Shown here one piece after another: positions 22,211 to 32,156 of a stretch of 64,000 bases of DNA. The notes under the pieces were generated by a model, which did not search any database, was not told the origin of the DNA, and saw only the letters and a list, made by a program, of their open reading frames with translations. Origin of the DNA: Calvatia gigantea (lineage: Eukaryota > Basidiomycota > Agaricomycetes > Agaricales > Lycoperdaceae); the NCBI GenBank assembly GCA_025093985.1, contig JACAAK010000004.1:1116001-1180000 (forward strand), read 5' to 3'. The position numbers were made by a program, and so were the translations under genes. Positions within the stretch are counted from its first letter, which is position 1. Each line of letters starts with the position of its first letter.

Positions 22211-23200
22211 ATGCCTTCCTCCCAATCCAACTGCATTGCTATTGACTCCCTTGTCCATCCCACTCCCACCAGAATCTCCTCTCTTCCGTTCCCTGAGTCA
22301 GGTAACAACTGAGCACCTGCCCCCCAGGGAACTCATTTCAATCTCGCTAAAACACCATCCCCTGCACAAGGACTCCTTGAAGCCTTGCTCAAAGACATCG
22401 ACAAGGCAACCAACAGCGAGATTGAAAATATTACTGCCCAGAACAAACGATTGGTAGTAAACTGACACATTACCCTCACCACCGCATGTATCACCTTCGC
22501 TGATATGTACGCCGGATTCACCAACACCTCCTCCTCCACCAACCAGCATATCCCCGCCATCTTCCGAGCACTAGACCAGTCCTCCCTCACCCCTAATGAA
22601 AAAGATCATGTCCAAGGACTCCAAAGCCGAATCGATTTGGGCCTTGAGGTCTTTAACCACCTCGACATCGCCAACATATTCCTAGAGCTCGCCGACATAG
22701 CCATGAAGTTACTCGGAAGAGACAAGTCAAATGAAGACCCCGATATCAATACCTTGGTTGATAGAATCCACATCACCCTGTCTGAACTACATGACACCGT
22801 CAACTCCACACCACTGACCCGTGCTGATACCCCTATGGATGAGGAAACCACAGTTTCAATGAAAGAAGAAGTCAATGCCCTCTGTCGCTTCATTAAAACC
22901 ATCACACTGCCACAGCTCATATCGGTTTTTCTCCCACCCGCAAGATTCCGCACTGTGTTGCCAGGACAAGAAAAGGACCAACATTATTGGAACTCGATAG
23001 TCAAGAACTACTGGGACAGCTCCACCACCACCGATTTCCCATACAACGGTGTCCCAGTCCCTATCTGACAAGACGGGCAAAGCCACTCACCCATCTTCTT
23101 AGCGCGCTCCAACGAAGGAAAGTTTCTCATCGCCGCCACTAAAAAAGCACTCACCACCGCAGTCGTAAATGGAGACTTTGATGAGCTTCCTGAGGCATGA
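22211..23200 (+). pseudogene. Cv-5 ORF3, extra protein between pol and 3' LTR
   Basis: A frame of about 329 codons from ATG (MPSSQSNC) to TGA at 23198, interrupted by three TGA codons (near 22310, 22462, 23066). At the last, sisters have CGT, CAA or TAC, which points to a former CGA. I recognise no family. There is no retroviral protease, polymerase or envelope motif, no clear signal peptide and no convincing membrane segment. The middle looks helical (LEVFNHLDIANIFLELADIA), and conserved blocks are MKEEVNALCRFIKTITLPQ, HYWNSIVKNYW and NGDFDELPEA. It is present at the same place in Cv-2, Cv-6 and Cv-7. Confidence 0.8.
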
Positions 23201-23205
23201 AGCCT

Positions 23206-23218
23206 AATTGGGGGGTAT
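23206..23218 (+). promoter_or_regulatory. Cv-5 polypurine tract
   Basis: AATTGGGGGGTAT directly precedes the 3' LTR and starts 5 bp after the ORF3 stop. Cv-6 and Cv-7 have the same tract. Confidence 0.75.
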
Positions 23219-23525
23219 TGTTGTGAATTTTTACTGGACATATCGCACTCTCTATATTTGTCTACATTCCTATCTCCTGTGTACCTGTTTCATCTATTCC
23301 TGTCTGTGTGACCCCTGAGCTCTGACTCATAACTACTACACCATAGACATCGGACGTTTCACGTAGTTATCTCCATCCATTCAACTGGATGGTCCTTCTA
23401 TATTTAAGCATACATACATGCTCCTGTATTTGGTATGCTTAACCACCTAGTTTCTCTCCCCTTACTCGCCCTCAAGTCTTAGCCTAAGTTGCAACCTGAG
23501 GTTTACTCAGACTAAGGTCATAACA
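23219..23525 (+). repeat. 3' LTR of Cv-5
   Basis: 307 bp, the same length as the 5' LTR, differing from it by transitions only. Confidence 0.96.
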
Positions 23526-23530
23526 CCTAC

Positions 23531-23637
23531 CCAGTGCCAGGCCAGACACCTATGTAGAATGGACAGAAGCCATTCTTGCCATTGGACAAGGATATAAAGC
23601 ATCTGAATATCAAGGAGATAGAAAAACCAGCACCGGA
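23531..23637 (+). pseudogene. gag: Chromovirus Cv-4 gag, second segment
   Basis: It continues gag after Cv-5: ARPDTYVEWTEAILAIGQG ... GDRKTST. It stops at 23637, where a solo LTR begins; gag resumes at 31880 with MTYGGMGEP. The join reads exactly as the intact Cv-5 gag does. Confidence 0.88.
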
Positions 23638-23671
23638 TGTTATAGTTTTTTACTGATCAAGTCATACTCTG

Positions 23672-23979
23672 TGTTACGACCTTAGTCTGATAAGACCTCA
23701 GGTTGCAGCTTAGGCTAAGTCTTGAGGGTGAGTAAGGGGAGAAGAACTAGGTAGTTAAGTGTACCGAATACAGGAGTATGTATGTATGTTTAAATACAGA
23801 AGGAACATCCAGTTGAATGGATGGAGGTAACTACATGAAGTGTCTGATGACTATGGCATAGTAGTTATAAGTCAGAGCTCGGGGATCACACAGGCAGGAA
23901 TAACTGAAACAGGTATACAGCTAGGAGGGAATGCAGACAAGTACGGAGCTGATATGAGAATAGACTAGAGTTCACAACA
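23672..23979 (-). repeat. 3' LTR of Cv-6
   Basis: 308 bp; followed inward by the polypurine tract in complement (ACCCCCCGGTT). Confidence 0.95.
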
Positions 23980-23997
23980 ATACCCCCCGGTTAGGCT

Positions 23998-24987
23998 TCA
24001 TGCCTCAGGAAGCTCGTCAAAGTCTCCATTTACCATGGCAGTGGCGAGTGCTTTCTTGGTGGATGTGATGAGGAATTCTCCATTGTTTGATTTTGCAAAG
24101 AAGACTGGCAAATGGCTGCGACTGTCTTGACGGATAGGGACTGGGATGCTGTTGAAGGGGAACTTAGTGGTGGTGGAGCTCTCCCAGTAGTTCTTGACTA
24201 TCGATTTCCAGTAATGTTGGTCTTTCTCTTGTCCTGGTAGTACAGTGTGGAACCTTGTGGAAGGAAGAAAAACCGATGCAAGTTGTGGTGGGGTGATGGT
24301 TTTTATGAAGCATTGGAGGACATTGACTTCCTCCTTCATAGAGACTGTGACTTCTTTGTCCATGGGGGTATCGGCATGAGATGGTAGGGAGAGATTTACT
24401 GTGTCATGTAGCTCAGAGAGTGTGATGTGAATTCTGTCAACCAGGGTGTTGATGTCGGGGTCTTTATTTGTTTTGTCTCTTCCAAGCAGCTTCATGGCTA
24501 CGTCTGCAAGTTCAAGGAAGATGTTGGCAATGTCGAGGTGATTGAAGACTTTGAGGCCTAAGTCAATTTGGCTTTGAAGTCCTTGGACCCGATTCCGTTT
24601 GCTGGAGGTAAGGGTAGACTAGTCTAGGGCTCGGAAGATGGCGGGGATGTGCTGGTTGGTGGAGGAAGATGTATTGGTGAACCCTACATACATGTTGGCA
24701 AAGGTGATGCATGCGGTAGCAAAGGTGATGTGTTAGTTTACAACTAGTCGCCAGTTTTGGGCAGAGATGTTCTCAATTTCACTGTTGGTTGCTTTATCAA
24801 CATCCTTGAGCAGGGCTTCAAGGAGGCCTTGTGCTGGGGATGGTGTCTTCACAAGGTTATAGTGGGTTCCTTAGGGAGCAGGTACTCGGCTGTTGCCTGG
24901 TTTGGGGAATGGGAGGGAGGAGATTCTGGTAGGAGTGGGGTGGACGAGGGAGTCAATAGCAATGCAGTTAGGTTGGGAGGCAGGCAT
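23998..24987 (-). pseudogene. Cv-6 ORF3
   Basis: From the ATG at 24987 to the TGA at 23998. The last 165 codons (from MKLLGRDK at 24495) are open, and the whole aligns with Cv-5 ORF3 almost codon for codon. Upstream stops include TAG/TAA codons near 24620, 24735 and 24870. This copy keeps an arginine codon (CGT) where Cv-5 has TGA in VPI.QD. The ATG lies six bases after the pol stop (24994-24996). Confidence 0.8.
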
Positions 24988-27900
24988 GTCTGTTTAGTTT
25001 CTTTGTCTGGGCTGTTTGTTTGATGCTTTCTTGTGTTTTCTGCCCCCTCTTTTATGGGTATCCTCTGGATGCCTTTTTTGGTAGTCTCTTATGGCGTCTT
25101 TCACATTTTCCAAGTTAGACTCCACTGTCCACGTATCTTCTTTATTGCTATACCCCTTCCAGTGGACCAGGAATTGATAACTCCTTCCTTGTTTTCATCA
25201 TCTGTGGATCTCTTCTACTTCGTACTCTTCCTTATTGTTGATGATCACTGGGTCGGGCGCTGATGGTTGTTTTTGGCTTGGGAACTCTGCCTGGCGTGCT
25301 GGTGTCAGGAGCTGTTCATTGAATACATCATGGATGGCCCATCCATCAGGCAATGCAAGCCGATATGCCACTTTCCCTATCTTTTCCTTAATAAGGAAAG
25401 GCCCATACTGTTTTTGGCCTAGCTTCTTTGATGATTGATTGGTATGGATATTGGTGTTCTCCAGCCATACTTTATCTCCTATTTGGTATGTGTTGGCATG
25501 GGTTCTACTGCGGTCATGTTGCTGTTTCATCTTTTCTTGGTATGTCTGTAGTGCTGATGAGGCATTGTTTTGGGCAGCCTGTAATTGTCCTAGGAATGTT
25601 GTGGCAATGGGGTTGTTCATTGTCGGCTTGTTCTTGCCTTTCCATGGATTCCTTCCGTAGTTTAGGAAGAATGGCATTTCCTGTGTTCCTCCATGTTGCT
25701 TGTCATTGTATTGGAATTCTGTGATGGGGAGCCATTCTGCCCAGTTATCCTGATCATAGTTGCAGTACAGGCAGATGTAGGTTTCCACTTCTCTGTTAAT
25801 GTGTTCGGTTTGTCCATCCATTTGCAGATGGTATGCCGTTGATAGGTTCTGTTCAATGCCGAGCCCGTTGAACAGCTCCTTGGTGAATTCTGATGTGAAC
25901 TGAGGCCCTTGGTCACTGAGTATCTTCCTCAGTAATCCATGTAGCTTCCATATTTCATCTTGATATATCCTTGCGATATCTTTAGACGAGGCATCCGTGG
26001 TTGTTGCTGAGAGACATATCATTTTTGTGAAGCGGTCCATGATGACCAGTATTGCGTCCTTTCCTTTAGATTCTGGCAGTGGCCTGATCATGTCAACACT
26101 GATTTCTTCCCAAGGTCCATTTGGTATTGGAAGGGGGTATAGTGGCAATTTGAGCGGCATCATTCTTGATTTGTTCCTTTGACAGGCTTGGCATCCTCGG
26201 ATATATCTCTTTATGTCCTTTCTTATTGATGGCCACCAGTAGTCCTGGTTGATTAGTTCTGTCATCCTGTGTTGTCCTGGGTGCCCTGCATCTGGAGTGT
26301 TGTAGTACTGTATTAGGATTTCTTCTCATAGTTTCTGATCAGGTGGAATGTATGCACTATTCTGTTTGTAGATTACTCCGCCATCTTTGGTGAGTTGGGA
26401 TCCTTGCTTCTTTAGCTCAGTTAGGACTATTGTTTCTCATTGGGTCCAGTTTCAAATTCATTCTAGGAAGTTTAGTTCAATGAATAGTTCTGCTCATAGG
26501 AGTACTGTGCTGTCTGTGCCTTCTGTCTGTAGCCAGCTTTCCCGAATTATGGTAACTAGTTTATCTTCTTGCTCTTCTGGCATTTGGTGGATTCGGAATA
26601 GTAGGTCGGCTTTTGTGTTTGTCTTTCCTGGTACATGTCATAGCATGAAGTTGTAGTCTTGTAGTTGCAGATACCACTGTGCTTGTTGTCTGTTTAGTTT
26701 CTGTGGCTCTTGATAATACTTCAGGTTTTCATGGTCCATCCAGATTTTGAATTGTTCTTCAGCATCTAAGAGGTAGTGTCTCCATTCCTTCAGGGCATGG
26801 ACAATGGCTAGCAATTCTTTGTCATATATTTCATAGTTCCGTTCTGCTGGTGACAGGGTTCGTGATGTGAAGGCAATGCGGTGCCATTTTTCTTCTTGTA
26901 GCTGTGAAAGTACCCTCCCTAATGCATAGTCCAATGTATCGACTTCTACTCTGAATTGGCCATGTCTTTGTGGTAATGTCAGGACAGGTTCTTTGGTGAT
27001 ATGTTTCTTGAGTTGGTTGAATGAGTCTTGGTGCTCTTGTGTCCATTCCCATGTAGTTGCTTCTTTGAGTTTGTTTAGGGGTCCCACAATCGTGCTAAAG
27101 TTTTTGATGAAACACTGATAATAGTTTGCAAAACCCAAGAACCTCTCTACTCCCTTGGTGTTCTTGGGTTCGGGCCATTCCCATACCAATTTTACTTTGT
27201 CCTCTTCCATTTCGATTCGTCCATGTCCTACCCGAACTCCTAGCATTGGGATTTCTTCTGCATTGAAGATGTACTTGGTTCATTTGAAGCATAGATTGTA
27301 CTGGGCCGCTTGTTCCAGAAATCATACTGTCCATTCCTTTAGTTGTTCTTTAGTGTCTCCTGGAATGGCAAAGTCATCCATGTAGTTTACGATGTCTCCA
27401 TTTTGCAAAAGGTCGCAGAAGATGCTTGTCATCATTCTGGAGAACGTGCCTGGAGAGTTGCTTAGGCCAAAATACATAACTGTTGGTTCAAAGAGTCCTT
27501 CATTGGTGAGGAAGGTGGCTTTCCATTTGTCTCCTTCTTTGATCCTGACATTGTTGTATCCCCAGATGATGTCCAATTTATTGAAGTATTTTGCCTTTTC
27601 AAGCTTGTCGATTACTTTGCCAATTCTTGGCAGTAGTGTCTTGTCTTTGATTACCATGTTGTTTAGCCGTCTGTAGTCTTGGATTAGCCTTTTGGATCTG
27701 TCTTTCTTTGGAATGAAGAAGGTTGGTGCTGCATATGGGGATTTCAATGGCTGTATTCGTCCTGATTCTAGGTTTTCCTTAATGAATAATTTGAGTTCAT
27801 CCTGTTCTTTGACCGTCATGTTGTATGTTCCTGCACTTATTTCCTTTGGAGCATCTTCGGTTAGGACTATCTCATGGTCCCATTCAGTTCGTTCTGGGAG

Positions 27901-28433
27901 CTTGTTGAATGTTGTTTTGTTGAACAAGTGTGTGAATGGTTGTACATAGTCTGGTAGGTCTTCCGGCTTGGTCAGGTCTGGCTCGTCTTCTTCCTCCCAT
28001 AGGTCTTCTGTAGTGGCTATGCTTTGTATTTTTTCGGAGATAGGAATGTTCTGATGGGGGAATTCGCAGCCTGGCAGGCATCAGGTGAACTTGATTTCTC
28101 TGTTGTTCCAATCTACTTCCAGGTTATGTTTGACTAGCCAATCATGTCCTAGGAAGACTTCTGCTCTGTCTTGTAATTGTACGACTGAGGCTTCGATTTG
28201 TTCCTTATGTCCCTGGATGTTGATGTTGATTGTGGTGGTCTCTGTTACTCTTCTGCCTTGGTTAGGTGTTCCGTCTGCATTTAGTACCAAAATTTGTTGT
28301 TCTAATTTCCAGATAGGGAGTCTTTCTTCGTCTACTAGTCTTTTGCTGATGCTGCTGGTTGTACACCCTGAGTCTATGATGGTGTTGACTGTTATCTCCT
28401 TCCCTGCCGTTTGTATTTTTCCTTTTAGATTTA

Positions 28434-30038
28434 CAGTAAGGGACAAAACCGTTCCAATGTTTTGAACTTTTCAGAAGATCAGCTCATAACTCAAGGACTA
28501 CTGTGGCTGTGCACTTCCTAATTTAATTGTAGATAGTCCAGTATCTTATCTAATCATATGCAAAGTATGATTATGTAATCCTTTGTTTTGGGGGAGTTAT
28601 TAATTAATTAATATTTTAAGTACATTGGAACAGTTTTGTCCCTCTCAAATTCTGAGCACATGACTTCGTTTATTGCAATCAAATAAATACAAATAAAATC
28701 ATGTGACCATGTAGGGTGATGTATAAATGGATGTGCTTATTCTCAGGTGCAAATTAACTCCCCCACTATACCTTTACAACTATATGCGCTCTCTTTCCTC
28801 TACTCAGACCAATAGAGTCCTCTCTTACCTGGACCAAGGGAAATCTGCTCATCATAACGCTTCTATTACTGGTCTGGGAGTCAGTACTATTTCTAGGATT
28901 CGCTCCAAACATAGATCAACACTTTCCAAATCTGTTGGTGGCTGCCCATCTAAACTTTCTCCCTCTGATATCCACTATTCTGTTCGCCTCATCACCTCTC
29001 GCAAGGCTGACAATGCCTCCCAAGTCACCAAATCACTTCAAAATGTTATTGCCCAGCCTGTATCCACCAAAACAGTGCGCAGGGCACTCAGAGGAGCTGG
29101 AATGAAGGCTGTAGTCAAGCGGAAACGACCTAAACTTACTGCTGTCCATAGGAGGAAAAGGTTGGAGTGGGCAGAAGCACATGTTAACTGGACCCTGGAG
29201 GACTGGAAGAGGGTTATTTGGACAGATGAGTCCAAAATCAATCGGTTTGGATCAGATGGAAGGGTTTGGGTATGGAAAAAGGCAGGAGAGGGGCTGAATG
29301 ATAGATTGGTTGAGGGAACAGTCAAGTTTGGTGGAGGAAATGTGATGATCTGGGGTTGTATGCTGTGGGATGGAGTGGGGTTTGCCACTAAAATTGAAGG
29401 GAAGATGGATGCTGACCTTTATGTTCAAATTTTGGGGGATGAACTAAAGAGGAGCATCAGGTGGTATGGGAAGAATGAGGAGGATATGGTCTTCCAACAG
29501 GACAATGACCCCAAACACAAGAGCAAAAAGGCTACAAACTGGCTAGATGAGTCTGAATTGGAGGTTATGGTATGGCCCCCACAGTCTCCAGACCTTAATC
29601 CCATTGAACATCTCTGGACTCACCTCAAGAATAAGCTGGGAGAGTATGATACTCCTCCTGATAGCATGAATACCCTATGGGAGAGGATACAAAAGGAGTG
29701 GGATGACATAGAACCAGAAGTGTGTCAGAATCTGATAGAGAGTATGCCTAGGAGGGTCCAGGCAGTTTTACAGGCCAAGGGAGCTTATACCAGGTACTAG
29801 AATACCCATTTTGTATATAAATTTCAAGAGGGACAAAACTGTTCCAATGCACTTAAAATATTAATTAATTAATAACTCCCCTAAAACAAAGGATTACATA
29901 ATCATACTTTGCATATGATTAGATAAGATACTGGACTATCTACAATTAAATTAGGAAGTGCACAGCCACAGTAGTCCTTGAGATATAAGCTGATCTTCTG
30001 AGAAGTTCAAAACATTGGAACGGTTTTGTCCCTTACTG
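28434..30038 (+). mobile_element. Tc1-type DNA transposon Tc-2 (intact)
   Basis: 1605 bp, CAGTAAGGGAC...GTCCCTTACTG, TA on both sides (28432-28433, 30039-30040). The 20-bp motif occurs four times: outer 28440-28459 and 30013-30032, inner (inverted, one C to T) 28623-28642 and 29830-29849. Nearly identical to Tc-1. The Cv-6 pol sequence rejoins perfectly across it. Confidence 0.97.
28784..29800 (+). CDS. Tc-2 transposase
   Basis: 338 residues, uninterrupted. The N-terminus (MRSLSSTQTNRVLSYLDQG) carries a paired helix-turn-helix DNA-binding region. The DDE domain has D148 (WTDESK), D240 (QQDNDPKH) and E275 (SPDLNPIEHLW), spacing D,D34E, the signature of the Tc1 family. It would bind the terminal motifs and carry out cut-and-paste transposition into TA. 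The start was chosen because it matches the Tc-3 protein in position and length; an in-frame ATG at 28727 would add 19 residues. With all catalytic residues and arms present, this copy may be active. Confidence 0.93.
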   Translation: MRSLSSTQTNRVLSYLDQGKSAHHNASITGLGVSTISRIRSKHRSTLSKSVGGCPSKLSPSDIHYSVRLITSRKADNASQVTKSLQNVIAQPVSTKTVRRALRGAGMKAVVKRKRPKLTAVHRRKRLEWAEAHVNWTLEDWKRVIWTDESKINRFGSDGRVWVWKKAGEGLNDRLVEGTVKFGGGNVMIWGCMLWDGVGFATKIEGKMDADLYVQILGDELKRSIRWYGKNEEDMVFQQDNDPKHKSKKATNWLDESELEVMVWPPQSPDLNPIEHLWTHLKNKLGEYDTPPDSMNTLWERIQKEWDDIEPEVCQNLIESMPRRVQAVLQAKGAYTRY

Positions 30039-30121
30039 TAGTTTACGCTTTCTTCTCTGAGGAATCATGTAGAATTTGTCTGATATCCTAGATACAAGCT
30101 TTTTGACTCTCGAGGTAGCAC

Positions 30122-31210
30122 CTACTTGGAGTCTTCAGAAAAATCCTTTCCTTCTTCAACGGTAACCTCTTCTACTCCTTGGACTTGGATCTTCTTGGGT
30201 GCAGTGCAGGCTTTGGCTATGTGTTCCTTTTTTCCACAATTGTAGCATATTAACCCCTTGGGCTTTTTACAATCCTTGGCAATATGGCCAAAAATGCCAC
30301 AGTTGTAACACTTCGGCTCTCCTTTGTCATTAAAGACATGACGCCTGCTTCTTATCTCCATGGGCTCACCCATTCCTCCATAGGTGGTACCAGTGTTTGT
30401 CTTTCTGTCTCCTCGGTATTCCAATGCTTCATATCCTTGTCCGACGGACAATATGGCTTCTTTCCATTCCGCATATGTGTCTGGTCTGGCTGAAGGTGGA
30501 TAGCCTGTAATCGTATATATGATATCTTGTCGGGCATTCTTCCTAAGTAGGAATATAGCATGCTTGCTGTCGGTCTTGGCTTTGCTTTTTAACACTTCGA
30601 ATTCGATTAGGTAGTTGGCAGTGTTTCGGTTTCCTTGTTTGAATTTTTTGATCTGCCATTCTGCTTTGCTGTTTGAGGCGTTGTCTGAGAAGGTTCTTCT
30701 AAATTTCTCAGAGAAGACTTTCCAATCTACTGAATCTTCAGATTCCAGGATGGCTGGTGCTCTCATAGCTGCATATGCTCCTGTAGTTCCTCCTCACAGT
30801 CTGGCTAGAACTGCTATGGCTTTATTGTCTGCTGAAACTATCTTGTTGAATTTCATGAAGAGCATTATTGCTCTCCACCAGTCATTGAATTTGGTGCAGG
30901 TGCTGTCGAAAAATCCTGGGTCTGGCACTAGGCCTTTCCCACTGGGCATTGTTGCAGGCACTGCTGCATTGTCGGTCATGTTGGAGTCAGTTTCTGATTC
31001 TGTTTCGTCCAAGCTTGATTCGTCTGATTTCTCCTGATGGGCTATCTCTTCCTCTGCTAGGTCGAGTCTATTTAGAAGTTCTGATAATACTTCTTTTTCT
31101 GCTGGGTTTACTCCGGGTTCATCATGTGTTTCTTCTTTGTCTGATATTTCAGATTCGTCATCAGTGACTTCAAGATTTGGTTCTCTATATTTATCTAGGT
31201 TCGAGCTTAT
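30122..31210 (-). pseudogene. gag: Cv-6 gag
   Basis: It aligns with the Cv-5 gag over its whole length with both zinc knuckles (near 30235-30305), but the start codon is ATA (31208-31210) instead of ATG, and codon CGA of ARLRGG is TGA near 30796. The C-terminal 214 codons (to TAG at 30122) are open. Both defects are transitions. It could have been functional when Cv-6 moved. Confidence 0.9.
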
Positions 31211-31277
31211 ATACTAGCTCCTGAGTTGCTTCTGTTCAGGCCTGTTTTCAGCCTACTCCTTGCAAGGTGAGGTGGGG

Positions 31278-31288
31278 ATGCTTAACCA
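31278..31288 (-). promoter_or_regulatory. Cv-6 primer-binding site
   Basis: TGGTTAAGCAT in sense. The Cv-6 LTRs read ACACTTAACCA (5') at the primer segment, so pairing is now reduced to 8 nt plus one. Confidence 0.55.
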
Positions 31289-31290
31289 AA

Positions 31291-31598
31291 TGTTATGACC
31301 TTAGTCTGATAAGACCTCAGGTTGCAGCTTAGGCTAAGTCTTGAGGGCGAGTAAGGGGAGAAGAACTAAGTGGTTAAGTGTACCGAATACAGGAGTATAT
31401 ATGTACGCTTAAATACAGAAGGAACATCCAGTTAAATGGATGGAGGTAACTATGTGAAGTGTCTGATGACTATGGCATAGTAGTTATGAGTCAGAGCTCG
31501 GGGATTGCACAGGCAGGAATAACTGAAACAGGTATGTGGCTAGGAGGGAATGCAGACAAGTACAGAGCTGATATGAGAATAGACTAGAGTTCACAACA
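31291..31598 (-). repeat. 5' LTR of Cv-6
   Basis: 308 bp, same boundaries as the 3' LTR. Confidence 0.95.
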
Positions 31599-31879
31599 CT
31601 CCGCTAACATCTGCATTCCTATCCATTAGTACATCAGTTTCAGTTATTCCTGTCAAGCAATCTCTGTCCATGACTCATGTTAACTACTATGCCAGCCTAG
31701 TCAGACATTTCATGTAGTTACTCCATCCATTCAACTGGATGACTCCCTCTATTTAAGTGTACATACATCTACTGTATTTGGTATGCTTAACCACCTTGTT
31801 TCCTCTCCCCTTATTTGCCCTCAAGTCTTAGCCCAAGTAGCAACCTGAGGTCTTGCCAGACTAAGGTCATAACACTGGA

Positions 31880-32083
31880 ATGACATATGGAGGAATGGGT
31901 GAACCTCTGGAGATAGAAAGTAGACACTATATTTTCAATGCCAAAGGAGAGCCCAAATGCTACAATTGTGGCATCTTTGGACATATGGCCAAAGATTGCA
32001 AGAAACCCAAGGGGTTAACTTGCTATAATTGCAGAAAGACTAGCCATATAGCAAAGGCATGCACCACACCCAAGAAAGTGTAA
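31880..32083 (+). pseudogene. gag: Chromovirus Cv-4 gag, last segment
   Basis: It resumes gag after the solo LTR: MTYGGMGEPLEI, then the two zinc knuckles CYNCGIFGHMAKDC and CYNCRKTSHIAKAC. The second has S in place of the usual G before H. The frame stops at TAA 32081, about 20 residues before the family stop. Confidence 0.88.
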
Positions 32084-32156
32084 ATCTGTGGAGTAGAAGA
32101 AGCTGAAGCAGAAGAGAAAAAGGATTTTCTGAGAACTCTGAGTAGGCACTGCCTCA

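Larger units (their letters stand above)
17177..23525 (+). mobile_element. Full-length chromovirus Cv-5 (Ty3/gypsy)
   Basis: 6349 bp with two 307-bp LTRs, primer-binding site, gag, pol with chromodomain, ORF3 and polypurine tract. The target duplication CCTAC is perfect (17172-17176 and 23526-23530). The two LTRs differ at about seven sites by eye, all transitions and mostly at CpG. It is inserted in the gag of Cv-4. Gag is intact; pol and ORF3 carry stops and pol one frameshift, so today it is non-autonomous. Confidence 0.96.
24994..30116 (-). pseudogene. pol: Cv-6 Pol, decayed and split by Tc-2
   Basis: Read on the minus strand: protease (VNTIIDSGCTTSS near 28380); reverse transcriptase and its YMDDFAIPGD box near 27370; RNase H (VDTLDYALGRVLSQ near 26930); integrase (HHCC with CQACQRNKSR near 26180, core to about 25650); and the chromodomain start (EEYEVEEIHR near 25210), its remainder continuing through FLVHWKGYSNKED. 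Stops are fewer than in Cv-2. It shares with Cv-5 a cluster of three TGA codons before ETIVL (near 26440-26460). Tc-2 splits it between the gag/pol junction and the protease. Confidence 0.9.
23672..31598 (-). mobile_element. Full-length chromovirus Cv-6 carrying Tc-2
   Basis: Minus-strand element with 308-bp LTRs at both ends, in order gag, pol, ORF3. The flanks CTCTG (23667-23671) and CTCCG (31599-31603) differ by one transition. The LTRs differ at roughly 15-18 positions by eye, all transitions, so Cv-6 appears older than Cv-5. Without Tc-2 it is about 6.3 kb. Confidence 0.95.
23638..31874 (+). repeat. Chromovirus solo LTR in Cv-4 gag, split by Cv-6
   Basis: 23638-23671 (TGTTATAGTTTTTTACTG...) and 31604-31874 (...GGTCATAACA) together make one chromovirus LTR of about 305 bp. 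The flanks CCGGA (23633-23637) and CTGGA (31875-31879) are a target duplication with one transition. No internal sequence belongs to it, so it is the product of LTR-LTR recombination. Cv-6 then inserted into it. Confidence 0.88.

Noticed and set aside
22211..23200. ORF3 as an envelope gene
   Set aside because: The position fits, but there is no signal peptide, no convincing membrane segment, no furin-like site and no cysteine pattern.
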